Shown here in pieces: positions 24,529 through 32,309 of a stretch of 32,309 nucleotides of DNA (its first letter is position 1; each line of letters begins with the position of its first letter). The translations under genes were made by a program, and so were the position numbers. The notes under the pieces were generated by a model. The model was not told the DNA's origin and made no database searches. It saw only the letters and a program-made list of their open reading frames with translations. Where the stretch lies: the NCBI GenBank assembly GCA_945861965.1, contig CAMAWM010000024.1, positions 1 through 32,309 of the forward strand, read 5' to 3'. Source of the stretch: Chitinophaga pinensis. Lineage in GTDB: Bacteria; Bacteroidota; Bacteroidia; UKL13-3.

Positions 24529-25659
24529 TTAAATGTGGATTTTATTTTGGTGTTTTTTCCATTCTATAATTCCACCGTGTAAGCTGCTTACAGATGCATT
24601 AGGGATTATTTTATTAATGATTTTTACAGCATTTAAACTTCTTATTCCAGTTTGACAAAATACAACAATTGTATCAGCAATTTTAAGTGCCGAAATCTTT
24701 TCTTCAAGTTCATTCATTGGAATTTTAATGTTTGGAAACTCGCTTACAATTGGCAATTCACTCAATTCGCGAACGTCAATTACTGTAATCTTGTTTCCTG
24801 CTATTAAAAGATCAAAATTTTCAGCTGATATTTCATTGCTTACATGGCTTACGCCACAAATCCAATCATAATTAAATGCTAAAAATTCTTTCTCGTTTTT
24901 CGGCATTTTACTTTTTGACTTTTCGTCTGAAAAAATCTCGAACTCATGCATTTCATTATTTAAGACATTGTACGAAATTATTTTGTTGCAAATGGGTTTC
25001 CCAATGCCTGTTATAATTTTTATAGCTTCTGTTGCTTGCATGGTCCCAATTAACGCTGGAACTACACCCAAAACTCCTGCTTCGTTGCAAGATAAAATTG
25101 TGTTTTCAACTGGAGGTTCTGGAAACAAATCGCGGTAATTTGTTTTGATATTAGAATTGTTTTCTTCAAAATTAAAAACACCAACTTGACCTTCGAAGCG
25201 CAATACTGCCCCATAAATAAAAGGTTTGTTTAACAAAACACAAGCATCGTTAATTAAGTAGCGTGTCGAAAAATTATCAGAACCATCAATAACTAAATCG
25301 TACGCTGAGATTATTTCAAGAGCATTTTTATTTTGTAGTTTTAGGTTGAGTATATTGATTTGAATATCCGGATTTAGTTGTTTAATTCTTTCTGCTGCTG
25401 TTTTCACTTTTGATTTTCCGATGTCGTCAGTTGTGTAAAGAATTTGCCGTTGAAGATTTGAAATATCAACTACATCAAAATCAACAATTCCGATTGTGCC
25501 AATACCAGCTGCAGCAAGATATTGTAAGGCTGGACATCCCAAACCACCCGCTCCAATAATAAGAACCTTTGCATCAAATAATTTAATTTGTGCTGCAACT
25601 CCAAACTCTTTTAGTTGAATTTGTCTTTGGTATCTTAAATGGTTTTCAGTCGAGAGCAT
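24529..25659 (-). CDS. moeB: Molybdopterin-synthase adenylyltransferase MoeB with rhodanese domain
   Basis: The 376-residue protein activates the MoaD C-terminus by adenylylation. Residues 1-240 form the ThiF/MoeB domain: nucleotide loop GAGGLG (36-41), DGSDNF (125-130), YRDLFPEPP and the conserved Cys191 in SCNEAGVLG. Residues about 288-372 are a rhodanese domain with active-site Cys335 (CQTGIRS), which can supply sulfur for MoaD thiocarboxylate. The Zn-binding cysteine pairs of E. coli MoeB are missing (YRDLF where CYRCLF is expected), apparently usual in Bacteroidota homologues. The domain fusion resembles eukaryotic MOCS3/Uba4. It lies 11 bases after moaD. Confidence 0.93.
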   Translation of the reverse strand: MLSTENHLRYQRQIQLKEFGVAAQIKLFDAKVLIIGAGGLGCPALQYLAAAGIGTIGIVDFDVVDISNLQRQILYTTDDIGKSKVKTAAERIKQLNPDIQINILNLKLQNKNALEIISAYDLVIDGSDNFSTRYLINDACVLLNKPFIYGAVLRFEGQVGVFNFEENNSNIKTNYRDLFPEPPVENTILSCNEAGVLGVVPALIGTMQATEAIKIITGIGKPICNKIISYNVLNNEMHEFEIFSDEKSKSKMPKNEKEFLAFNYDWICGVSHVSNEISAENFDLLIAGNKITVIDVRELSELPIVSEFPNIKIPMNELEEKISALKIADTIVVFCQTGIRSLNAVKIINKIIPNASVSSLHGGIIEWKKHQNKIHI

Positions 25660-25670
25660 TTTTTCGTTTT

Positions 25671-25904
25671 TTATCCTCCAGAAAATGGGGGCAAAAGAGC
25701 AACAATATCACCCATATTAATTTCCGTATTTTTATTAATATTTTTTTTGTTTATAGCAATTCCATAACTTATTTCGTTCAATTGTGGAAACGCATTTGAC
25801 AGTTTTTTTCTCAACTCTTCTGTATCTTTTATTTCGTTTATCGACATTATCGAATTCCCAATAATGTCCGCAATTTGTCCGAATGCTATTATTTTTATTT
25901 CCAT
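25671..25904 (-). CDS. moaD: Molybdopterin synthase sulfur-carrier subunit MoaD
   Basis: This 77-residue beta-grasp protein ends in the required Gly-Gly (LLPPFSGG), which is adenylylated by MoeB and converted to a thiocarboxylate. The start IKIIAFGQIADIIG and the GDIVALLPP loop are typical. Its ATG overlaps the mobA stop by one base (TAATG). Confidence 0.95.
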   Translation of the reverse strand: MEIKIIAFGQIADIIGNSIMSINEIKDTEELRKKLSNAFPQLNEISYGIAINKKNINKNTEINMGDIVALLPPFSGG

Positions 25905-26494
25905 TACATAAGTTGACTTAAAGCGCGTTCAAAATCTTTCTTTGTATTTAAATTCAAAAATAATTTATCGCCAAATAAATCATTTTGATCGAAATCAATT
26001 TTCTGCAAATTGAAATGAGTTACAAGCGTTTGCAATTTGATAATATTTTGAAGGATAAGTTTTTCCCATTTTGCTAAACAATCTTTTGAATAAAGTCCAA
26101 ACAAAGGTTCTATTTTATTTTTATGAATTGCTAAATTTATTTGTGATGAGTTTGCTTTTTGAAGCAGGAAATTAATAGCGGAAGTAGTTACAAATGGCAT
26201 ATCGCAACTCATTATAAAGTTCTGATTTGTATGGGTATGTTTTAATGCAGTATAAATTCCACCAGCCGGTCCAATATCTTTTATCAAATCAGGAATTAAT
26301 TCGAATCCAAATTTTTCATATTCTATATTATTTGAAATTATAAATATATTTTTTACCGATTTCTCAAGTTGTTCAAAGGCATGTTGAATTACTGCTTTTT
26401 TATTTAGTAGCATTAATCCTTTATCGCTTCCCATTCTTGAGCTTTTTCCGCCAGCTAAAATATATCCAGATATGTTATTTTCAATTTGCTGCAT
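25904..26494 (-). CDS. mobA: Molybdenum cofactor guanylyltransferase MobA
   Basis: The 196-residue nucleotidyltransferase has the signature GYILAGGKSSRMGSDKG near 11-26, DIGPAGGIYTAL near 72-83 and SCDMPFV near 95-101. MobA attaches GMP to Mo-molybdopterin to make bis-MGD for DMSO-reductase-family enzymes; a cytidylyltransferase role (MocA) is less likely given the MobA-type motifs but cannot be fully excluded. It starts 3 bases after the TauE-like gene. Confidence 0.9.
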   Translation of the reverse strand: MQQIENNISGYILAGGKSSRMGSDKGLMLLNKKAVIQHAFEQLEKSVKNIFIISNNIEYEKFGFELIPDLIKDIGPAGGIYTALKHTHTNQNFIMSCDMPFVTTSAINFLLQKANSSQINLAIHKNKIEPLFGLYSKDCLAKWEKLILQNIIKLQTLVTHFNLQKIDFDQNDLFGDKLFLNLNTKKDFERALSQLM

Positions 26495-26497
26495 GAA

Positions 26498-27229
26498 TTA
26501 GGTTAACATTAATTTAATACTTGCAATAAGTAAAACTACAGCTAATATTTTCTTTAAAAATGTTGTGTCAAATTTCTTAGATCCTAAATAAGAACCTAAA
26601 ATGCCGCCACAAATTGCAATTGCAATCATCCATCCCATTTCAATTTTAAATTCAAATCCATTGTTAAACAAACCTGCGAATCCAGCTAAAGAATTTACAA
26701 AAATAAACAATGCAGAAACGGTAGCAGTACGTTTCATATCTGCCCAATGCAACAAAAGAATAATTGGGCTTAAAATTATACCTCCGCCAATTCCAATCAA
26801 TCCTGAAAAGAAGCCAATGATTCCACCAATAATTAATGCAAGCTTGAAATTAATTTCTTTGGAAATAGTTTCAGTTTGAAATTTAAACCCAAAAAGTTTT
26901 ATGATTGGAAATAATAAAAAAACGGCTAATATTTTTTTATACAAATCAGCATCAATTGATATTAAGCCACCAAGATAGGCTGCAGGAATTGAGGCCAAAG
27001 CAAATGGATAAAATAATTTCCATTGAAAATATCCGCTTCGATAATATTGTGTAAATGCGATAAGCGAAACAAAAATATTTAACATCAATGCAGTTGGTCG
27101 CATGGTTTCAGGAGCAGCCGCAAAAAATATCATTAAAGCTAAATAACCACTTGCGCCACCATGTCCAACGCTAGAGTAAAGCAATGCTATGACGAATAAT
27201 AAAAGATAAAAAATCACTTCGCTGTACAT
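26498..27229 (-). CDS. TauE/SafE family sulfite/organosulfur exporter
   Basis: The 243-residue integral membrane protein has about eight hydrophobic helices in two related halves. The family's glycine-rich signatures are SSVGHGGASGYLALM near 19-33 and GLIGIGGGIILSPIILL near 143-159. Members move sulfite, sulfoacetate or related anions, mostly outward. It is embedded between moeA and mobA with gaps of 13 and 3 bases, so it is clearly part of the Moco operon. I infer a link to sulfur-anion chemistry of a molybdenum enzyme such as a sulfite dehydrogenase located elsewhere, or movement of another oxyanion; the sequence alone does not decide. Confidence 0.88.
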   Translation of the reverse strand: MYSEVIFYLLLFVIALLYSSVGHGGASGYLALMIFFAAAPETMRPTALMLNIFVSLIAFTQYYRSGYFQWKLFYPFALASIPAAYLGGLISIDADLYKKILAVFLLFPIIKLFGFKFQTETISKEINFKLALIIGGIIGFFSGLIGIGGGIILSPIILLLHWADMKRTATVSALFIFVNSLAGFAGLFNNGFEFKIEMGWMIAIAICGGILGSYLGSKKFDTTFLKKILAVVLLIASIKLMLT

Positions 27230-27242
27230 CTGTTTTTATTGA

Positions 27243-28418
27243 TTATATAATCATTCTTACCTTAACAAAATCGCCTTTATTGAAATCAATTTTTTCTTCT
27301 TCTAACTCAATTATGCAATTAGCAAAAGCAAACGAATTCATTAAATAACTTTCCTGTTTTTCTAAAATTTCAACTTCTTTTAAATCCGTTTTCCCTTTTA
27401 ATATAAAAGTAAGGGACGATTTTTTTATGTAGGAATTTGCCAATGGTAAATTTAACGCTTCAAAATATTTTTTCTTTGTAAAAGTGCTAATGGCATCAAC
27501 AATGTATCTGTAAAAACAAGTTAAAACTGCTGCAGGATTTCCTGGCAAAGCAAATACTAAAGTAGTATCCATTTTCCCAAAATAAAATGGCTTTCCTGGT
27601 TTTTGTTTCACTTTATGAAACACCTTTTTTACGCCACATTTTTCGAGTGCCGATACTACAAAATCATAATCTCCAACCGATACGCCACCAGTTATTATTA
27701 AAATATCAGTATGTATTTCTTTTGAAATTGCATGTATAATATCCACTTCAATATCGTCAACAATATTGACTGAAATAGGCGATATGTTTAGTTGATTAAG
27801 TGCTGCAATTAATCCAAACGAATTTGATTCGTAAATTTTTCCTTCAGTAATTTCATTGCCTGGCTGCACCAATTCTTTTCCAGTTACAATAATGCTGATT
27901 GTAGGATTAGAAAAAACTTTAATTTTATCAATTCCTGTTCCTGCTATAAATGAAATAGAAGCAGGTGAAAGTAAATGCCCAACATCTAAAATACATTCGC
28001 CTTTTTTAGATTGTGATCCTTTCAATCGAACATTTTTTCCTTGTATAAGTTGTTCGTCTTTTATGCTAATTGAATTGTTTGAAACAATTACATTTTCTTG
28101 TATTACAACTGTGTCAGCGCTTAATGGTAATGCCGCTCCGGTGTAAATACGAACTGCTTCATTTTGCACTAATTTATTTGATGAAAAACTTCCTGCTTGT
28201 ATTTCTGAAGTTATAGTTAAAATGCTTTTTTTATCCCAATCAGAAAATGAAAACGCATATCCATCCATTGCTGATTGATCGAAAGGAGGTGTATCTATTT
28301 TTGAAAAAATAGCTTCGGCTAAAACGTACCCGTAAGCATCTTTTACATTCAACAACTTAACTTTTGTTGTCGTGCAATTTTCATATATTAATTTTTCTGC
28401 TTCTGATACTTTTTTCAT
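27243..28418 (-). CDS. moeA: Molybdopterin molybdotransferase MoeA
   Basis: I start this at ATG 28416-28418 (391 residues, MKKVSEAEK); a frame extends 4 codons further to 28430. MoeA inserts molybdate into adenylylated molybdopterin. Signatures are DTPPFDQSAMDGYAF near 43-57, GGVSVGDYDFV in the MoCF domain, QKPGKPFYFGK and ALPGNPAAVLTCF. The C-terminal domain IV is present. It follows moaA by 51 bases and precedes the TauE-like gene by 13. Confidence 0.95.
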   Translation of the reverse strand: MKKVSEAEKLIYENCTTTKVKLLNVKDAYGYVLAEAIFSKIDTPPFDQSAMDGYAFSFSDWDKKSILTITSEIQAGSFSSNKLVQNEAVRIYTGAALPLSADTVVIQENVIVSNNSISIKDEQLIQGKNVRLKGSQSKKGECILDVGHLLSPASISFIAGTGIDKIKVFSNPTISIIVTGKELVQPGNEITEGKIYESNSFGLIAALNQLNISPISVNIVDDIEVDIIHAISKEIHTDILIITGGVSVGDYDFVVSALEKCGVKKVFHKVKQKPGKPFYFGKMDTTLVFALPGNPAAVLTCFYRYIVDAISTFTKKKYFEALNLPLANSYIKKSSLTFILKGKTDLKEVEILEKQESYLMNSFAFANCIIELEEEKIDFNKGDFVKVRMII

Positions 28419-28469
28419 CTTCAAAACCAATTACAAAATATTTAAAAGAAAGATTGATGATTAAGAAAA

Positions 28470-29453
28470 TCAGCCACCAATGTTAATCATGCTTCTATTG
28501 TTAATTTTTGTTGCATCTGTTTTTTTATAAGCCGATGTAAACTGACCTCCCAATGCTTTTTCTTTATCTGCAACGCATTGTTTTATTAATGGAAGTATAT
28601 CGTTTCCATTTCTCAATGCACTTAAAATATCTACTTCGTTATTAGAGAATAAACAGTTTTTCATTTTACCGTCTGTGGTTAATCGCATACGATTACAACC
28701 GCTACAGAAGGGTTCGCTCATGCTACTTATTACAGCAAAAGTGCCTTTGTGTCCTGATACAAAATATTTCTTTGCCGTATCATTTTTTTCGTTGATTAAT
28801 TTTATGTAATTATATTTTGTTGCTATTAAATCTAATATTTCTTTGAATGAAAAAACTTTGGTATTGTCCCATTTATTTCCTTCAAATGGCATGAATTCAA
28901 TAAATCGGACATGTATATTTTCATCTTTTGTCCAGGCAATAAAATCAAGTATCTCATCATCATTCATGTTCTTCATTACTACTACATTTATTTTTACATG
29001 AAAATTATTTTGTAGCAATAGATTAATATTATCCTTTACTCTGTCAAATTCATTTCGTTGAGTAATTGAAAAATTTTTATCTTTTTTAAGTGTGTCTAAA
29101 CTGACATTTATTGAGTGAATCCCAGCTTGTTTAAATGTTTCGATAAAATCATGAACAAATACACCATTTGTAGTAATAACTAATTCAACTGGATATTTTG
29201 ACAATCGAAGTAGAATGTCTTTGGCATCTTTTCTAACCAATGGTTCGCCACCAGTAATCCGAATTTTTTTAACGCCTTCGTTTACAAAAACGGAAGCGAT
29301 TTTATCAATTTCATCTGCTGACATTCGAACAGCACCTGCAAAAAAATCTTTTGGCAAATCAATAGGATTGCAATATGTGCAACGCAAATTGCATTTGTCG
29401 GTGAGAGAAATTCTCAGGTAGTCATGATTGCGGTCAAAGGAGTCTTTAAGCAT
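28470..29453 (-). CDS. moaA: GTP 3',8-cyclase MoaA (radical SAM)
   Basis: This 327-residue enzyme performs the first step of Moco synthesis from GTP. The N-terminal radical-SAM cluster is Cys21-x3-Cys25-x2-Cys28 (CNLRCTYC). ITGGEPLVR follows near 64-72. The C-terminal [4Fe-4S] cluster ligands are Cys250, Cys253 and Cys267 (FCSGCNRMRL and NCLFS). The C-terminus is the conserved Gly-Gly. It heads the Moco operon; upstream, TAACTTTT with TTTG 21 bp before it is a 7/8 match to a Bacteroidota promoter but is not convincing enough to call. Confidence 0.96.
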   Translation of the reverse strand: MLKDSFDRNHDYLRISLTDKCNLRCTYCNPIDLPKDFFAGAVRMSADEIDKIASVFVNEGVKKIRITGGEPLVRKDAKDILLRLSKYPVELVITTNGVFVHDFIETFKQAGIHSINVSLDTLKKDKNFSITQRNEFDRVKDNINLLLQNNFHVKINVVVMKNMNDDEILDFIAWTKDENIHVRFIEFMPFEGNKWDNTKVFSFKEILDLIATKYNYIKLINEKNDTAKKYFVSGHKGTFAVISSMSEPFCSGCNRMRLTTDGKMKNCLFSNNEVDILSALRNGNDILPLIKQCVADKEKALGGQFTSAYKKTDATKINNRSMINIGG

Positions 29454-29518
29454 TTTTAAACTTCAAATAGTCTGAAAAGTTACACATTTTAGCTTCTTAA
29501 TTGCAAATGTCAAATCAA

Positions 29519-29566
29519 TCTCATTTTTATAAATTAAATTGGATTTGTAATTTTTTAAAAATGAGA
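29519..29566. repeat. Perfect 11-bp inverted repeat in the moaA leader region
   Basis: TCTCATTTTTA (29519-29529) and TAAAAATGAGA (29556-29566) are perfect inverted copies 26 bases apart. They lie in the 178-base gap between the sugar-transferase stop (29632) and moaA (29453). No T run follows on the minus strand, so this is not a classic terminator; an operator or RNA hairpin is possible. Nothing else in the gap is recognised. Confidence 0.5.
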
Positions 29567-29631
29567 CTTCAAATCTCCAAACTCAACATTAGTAAAATAT
29601 TTGTTTGAATGAGAAAACAGGAGTTAAGAAA

Positions 29632-31056
29632 TTATTTTCCTCTGCCTTGCAGAATAATTAATATGGTATAAATCAAAATCCGAACATCAATAGCAATGGA
29701 ACGATTTTCGATATACAAAATATCAAACTTAAGTCGTTCAACCATTTGCTCTACATTTTCGGCATATCCATATTTTACTTGCCCCCAACTTGTAATTCCA
29801 GGCTTTACGCGAAGTAAGTGTTTGTAATGTGGAGCTAAAAGTACAATCTGATCTATAAAAAATTTTCTTTCAGGTCTTGGTCCAACTAAGCTCATTTCAC
29901 CAATCAATACGTTGTAAAACTGTGGAATTTCATCAAGCCGATATTTGCGTAAAATTTTCCCAACGGGTGTAATTCTTTTGTCGTTTTTTTTCGAAAGCAA
30001 AGGGCCTTCATTTTCAGCATCAATATACATACTTCGAAATTTATGAATATAAAAGGGTTTGCCTTTAAAACCAATTCTGATTTGTTTGAAAAGAATCGGG
30101 CCTGAAGAACTTGCTTTCACAGCTATCGAAACGAAGAGATAAACAGGAAGAAATAATATAAATACAAAAATTGACGCCAAAATATCAATAATTCTTTTCA
30201 CTACTTTTTGCCATTGAGGCATTACATCTTGGTTAATTTCTATTAGCGCAAATCCTGTAACATTGCTAACTTTTACATTTCCACTTCGCATGTCATACAA
30301 GTCTGGAATTATGTGTAAGGATACCTGTTCGTCTTCAAGTAAATTGGTAATTACATTTAACTCTTGATGGCTGCTGCTTTCAATTCCAATAATTACTTCT
30401 TCGATATTATTTTTTTCGATTAAAGTTGGTAGGTCATTGTAAATGCCAAGAAAATTTAATCTGTTATGTAGTACATGATTTTCAATTTGTGTGTTTTGAT
30501 TTGCAAAACCCTTTAATAAAAATCCTTCTGTATTATTGTTTTGCTCAATTTCATTTACCAAATCAAGTGTGCGTTGATTATTGCCAATTACAATTGTATT
30601 AAATCCTATCTTTCTATTTCTTAAAAGTTTTATTATGTACGATGATATCAATAAACGTGGCAAAATCGTAAAACAAAAATGTAATGTAAATAATGTAATG
30701 ATGGTTTTATAATACGCCTGATAAGATTTAACTTCATCATCCAAAAGCAATAAAAAAAACAATAACACAACGCCAAAAATAGTTATGCTAAATGTGCTTG
30801 ATACTTCTTTAATTCTGCTATTGCGCCAAATATTTTTGTATTGGCCAGATAAAAAATAAAGTATTACCCAATAAATAGGAATGTACATTAAACCAAGAAA
30901 AAAACTTCTATTTAATTCTATTGGTACTTGATATCCAAATTTGTCGGGTTCAATAAAATATTTTCGATACACAAAAAACATAGCCCATGCTGATGCAGCC
31001 GATAAAATATCGAGCAATACAAACATCACTATATGTTTTTTTCTTTTCTTAATCAA
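29632..31056 (-). CDS. Undecaprenyl-phosphate sugar-1-phosphate transferase (exopolysaccharide initiating enzyme)
   Basis: The 474-residue protein has an N-terminal membrane region of about four to five helices (residues 8-155) and a middle Rossmann-like domain (TIVIGNNQRTLDLVNEIEQ). A further membrane helix (about 290-312) leads into the bacterial sugar transferase domain: PILFKQIRIGFKGKPF, YIHKFRSM, KILRKYRLDEIPQF, MSLVGPRPE and VKPGITSWGQV. This is the WbaP/WcaJ-type polyprenol phosphate glycosylphosphotransferase that starts capsule or exopolysaccharide repeat units at the inner membrane. The sugar cannot be told from sequence. It overlaps the upstream lipoprotein gene by 4 bases. No other polysaccharide genes are in the window. 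Confidence 0.93.
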   Translation of the reverse strand: MIKKRKKHIVMFVLLDILSAASAWAMFFVYRKYFIEPDKFGYQVPIELNRSFFLGLMYIPIYWVILYFLSGQYKNIWRNSRIKEVSSTFSITIFGVVLLFFLLLLDDEVKSYQAYYKTIITLFTLHFCFTILPRLLISSYIIKLLRNRKIGFNTIVIGNNQRTLDLVNEIEQNNNTEGFLLKGFANQNTQIENHVLHNRLNFLGIYNDLPTLIEKNNIEEVIIGIESSSHQELNVITNLLEDEQVSLHIIPDLYDMRSGNVKVSNVTGFALIEINQDVMPQWQKVVKRIIDILASIFVFILFLPVYLFVSIAVKASSSGPILFKQIRIGFKGKPFYIHKFRSMYIDAENEGPLLSKKNDKRITPVGKILRKYRLDEIPQFYNVLIGEMSLVGPRPERKFFIDQIVLLAPHYKHLLRVKPGITSWGQVKYGYAENVEQMVERLKFDILYIENRSIAIDVRILIYTILIILQGRGK

Positions 31057-31955
31057 CGGTAAATAAGTTTAATGTTATCTAAAAATAATTCTGGCGTTTG
31101 GGTATCGTGTTTTGTAATTTGAAAATCTATTTGAAATCCGGTTGACCAACCGTATTTATTTAGTTTTGAACTTATATCATCGGTTAAATCAAGATACAAT
31201 TTATTCCATTTATTATTTGGATAAACTACTAAAACACTAAACGGAAAATCGCCTTGTATGGTTTTGCAAACCAACCCAATTTGAAATGTTGTATTGCATT
31301 TGTAATCTACTTCAAGATAAATAGGAGAGCCCATTGGCAATCCATTTTTTACATTCGAAATATAATCCAATTGATAGGATGAATCACTCAACTTTAGCAA
31401 TGCAGAATTTTTCCCTTCTTTCCAAGCTCTTGTGTCATTTATCTTTATTAATGTATCGCCTAAATGGTAGCTATTGCTTTTGAAAATACTATAAGATGAA
31501 GAAGTATTGTCGTCATAATCCTCAACAGCAAAAGTAATATTGGACGAATAATTAACGACAGGTTCAACTGTATCGGTTTTCAAAACTTCTAAATTTAATG
31601 TGTCAATATAATCGTCATAAAATGGGTAAACAATTCGTTGAAATTCTTGTCCCGAATGTTTAACTCCTGCTGCAAATCGAAGAATTGTTTTTCCTGTTTT
31701 TTGAATCGGAATTAATGCAGGCAATCCGTAGCTGCCCAAAAATTTTTGCCCGCCTTCGTCTATATAAACCCAAACATCTAATATCTGATGCGATGTGTCA
31801 CCTTGTTGTGCAGTTGAATTGTTAATGGTTTGCAACTTAAATGGCTTTACAAAAATATACGAAGGGATAACGACCTTTTCATCTTTATCGCATGATTGAA
31901 AGATAAAAAGTGTAAAAAAAGAGATGACTATTAAGATCGAATAACTATTTTTCAT
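31053..31955 (-). CDS. Lipoprotein of unknown function, coupled to the sugar transferase
   Basis: This 300-residue lipoprotein has a signal sequence ending FIFQS-Cys22. The mature part is all-beta in character. The second half (about 130-300: YLEVDYKCNTTFQIGLV, NNKWNKLYLDLTDD, GFQIDFQI, PELFLDNIKLIYR) looks like a jelly-roll or carbohydrate-binding-type sandwich. I do not recognise a named family. It overlaps the sugar transferase start by 4 bases, so the two are co-translated, suggesting a role linked to surface polysaccharide at the outer membrane (inference). Confidence 0.82.
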   Translation of the reverse strand: MKNSYSILIVISFFTLFIFQSCDKDEKVVIPSYIFVKPFKLQTINNSTAQQGDTSHQILDVWVYIDEGGQKFLGSYGLPALIPIQKTGKTILRFAAGVKHSGQEFQRIVYPFYDDYIDTLNLEVLKTDTVEPVVNYSSNITFAVEDYDDNTSSSYSIFKSNSYHLGDTLIKINDTRAWKEGKNSALLKLSDSSYQLDYISNVKNGLPMGSPIYLEVDYKCNTTFQIGLVCKTIQGDFPFSVLVVYPNNKWNKLYLDLTDDISSKLNKYGWSTGFQIDFQITKHDTQTPELFLDNIKLIYR

Positions 31956-31967
31956 AAATTAAGGAGG

Positions 31968-31975
31968 CAAAGGTA
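31968..31975 (-). promoter_or_regulatory. Possible -7 box for the lipoprotein/sugar-transferase pair
   Basis: TACCTTTG (complement of 31968-31975) is a full TAnnTTTG match, 12 bases before the ATG at 31955. No TTG lies at about 19 bp upstream, so support is partial. The 85-base gap holds nothing else recognisable. Confidence 0.4.
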
Positions 31976-32040
31976 TTATCTTTTGGCAAATAGTTTGAAG
32001 GCAACAAAGTTCAATTCAACGAATAGAAATGAAGAATGGC

Positions 32041-32309
32041 TTAACTTACGTTTATTTTTAATTTCTCAATTATTTCATGAGCCACTTCTATGGGTTGATA
32101 ATTAACGTGCAGGGTTCGTAAATTTAGTTTGTGATTGCTTATTTGTCCAGCAAAATGTTCCAATTCGCGCTTTATCATTTCGTTGTGGTTTTTGCCCGAA
32201 TTTTTAAGAATTTCTTCGTGGTGATCTGGATTTTCTTCTTCGTTTGAATTTAGCACTGAAATTTTAAAATTATTCAAGTCCAAACTATAGGTTTTGTTTT
32301 TTTGAAAGA
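32041..32309 (-). CDS. C-terminal end of an unidentified protein (partial at right edge)
   Basis: The complement is open from the window edge to a TAA at 32041, about 89 codons. The edge-proximal reading FQKNKTYSLDLNN continues into FKISVLNSNEEENPDHHEE with no ATG early on; a TTG at 32281-32283 is the only early start-like codon. The gene therefore probably begins outside the window. The visible part is acidic and helical, ending with LRTLHVNYQP and VAHEIIEKLK. I do not recognise the family. Confidence 0.55.
   Translation of the reverse strand, partial: FQKNKTYSLDLNNFKISVLNSNEEENPDHHEEILKNSGKNHNEMIKRELEHFAGQISNHKLNLRTLHVNYQPIEVAHEIIEKLKINVS

Noticed and set aside
29454-29631. Molybdenum-cofactor riboswitch before moaA
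   Set aside because: The only structure seen is a simple inverted repeat; the multi-stem Moco RNA pattern is absent.

Overview
The window reads as chromosomal DNA of a low-GC (roughly one third G+C by eye) member of the Bacteroidota. The signs are four proteins with C-terminal Por/type IX secretion (T9SS) sorting domains, 'HYC_CC_PP'-type, Porin_10-type and choice-of-anchor-B proteins, and several upstream regions with the Bacteroidota promoter pattern TTG/TTTG - 19 bp - TAnnTTTG. I cannot name a genus. Apart from one gamma-carbonic-anhydrase-like gene, every gene lies on the minus strand, so operons read from high to low coordinates.

Layout, left to right. 1-368: first 122 codons of a type II-like cas1 running off the left edge; no CRISPR array or cas9 is in the window. 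515-3130: mutS. 3217-6339: a large T9SS surface protein with three fibronectin-III-like repeats, a predicted OB-fold and a SusE-like domain. 6512-7012 (+): gamma-carbonic anhydrase family. 7039-7743: free methionine-R-sulfoxide reductase behind a small lipoprotein. 7851-8078: tRNA-Leu(UAA) and tRNA-Gly(GCC), each followed by a terminator-like hairpin, with a promoter before the Gly gene. 8184-12919: an operon of two tandem paralogous choice-of-anchor-B proteins and a porin. 12990-13502: small membrane protein.

13545-23069: a Cu(I)/Ag(I)-type resistance region: HYC_CC_PP protein, membrane-anchored heavy-metal-binding peptide, RND pump, TolC-like outer membrane factor, two periplasmic adaptors, a T9SS thioredoxin-like protein and an outer-membrane barrel ending in a heavy-metal-binding domain. 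The most unusual feature of the window is here. The RND pump CusA is split into two intact ORFs at the cytoplasmic loop between TM4 and TM5. The two halves sit at opposite ends of the five-gene core in reversed order: the C-terminal half (20451-22349) is first and the N-terminal half (15537-16805) is last. Together they add up to one normal-length pump (422 + 632 residues). The predicted metal-site methionines lie in the C-half, and the proton-relay residues are divided between the halves. This is either a circularly permuted, two-polypeptide RND pump or an assembly rearrangement; both can be tested.

23151-29453: a compact molybdenum-cofactor operon, in transcription order moaA, moeA, a TauE/SafE exporter, mobA, moaD, moeB-rhodanese, moaE and a moaC-moaB fusion. 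It covers most steps from GTP to the nucleotide-modified cofactor; no molybdenum enzyme or molybdate transporter is in the window. 29632-31955: an undecaprenyl-phosphate sugar-1-phosphate transferase translationally coupled to an upstream lipoprotein. 32041-32309: the 3' end of an unidentified gene entering from the right edge. No gap between genes exceeds 300 bases.
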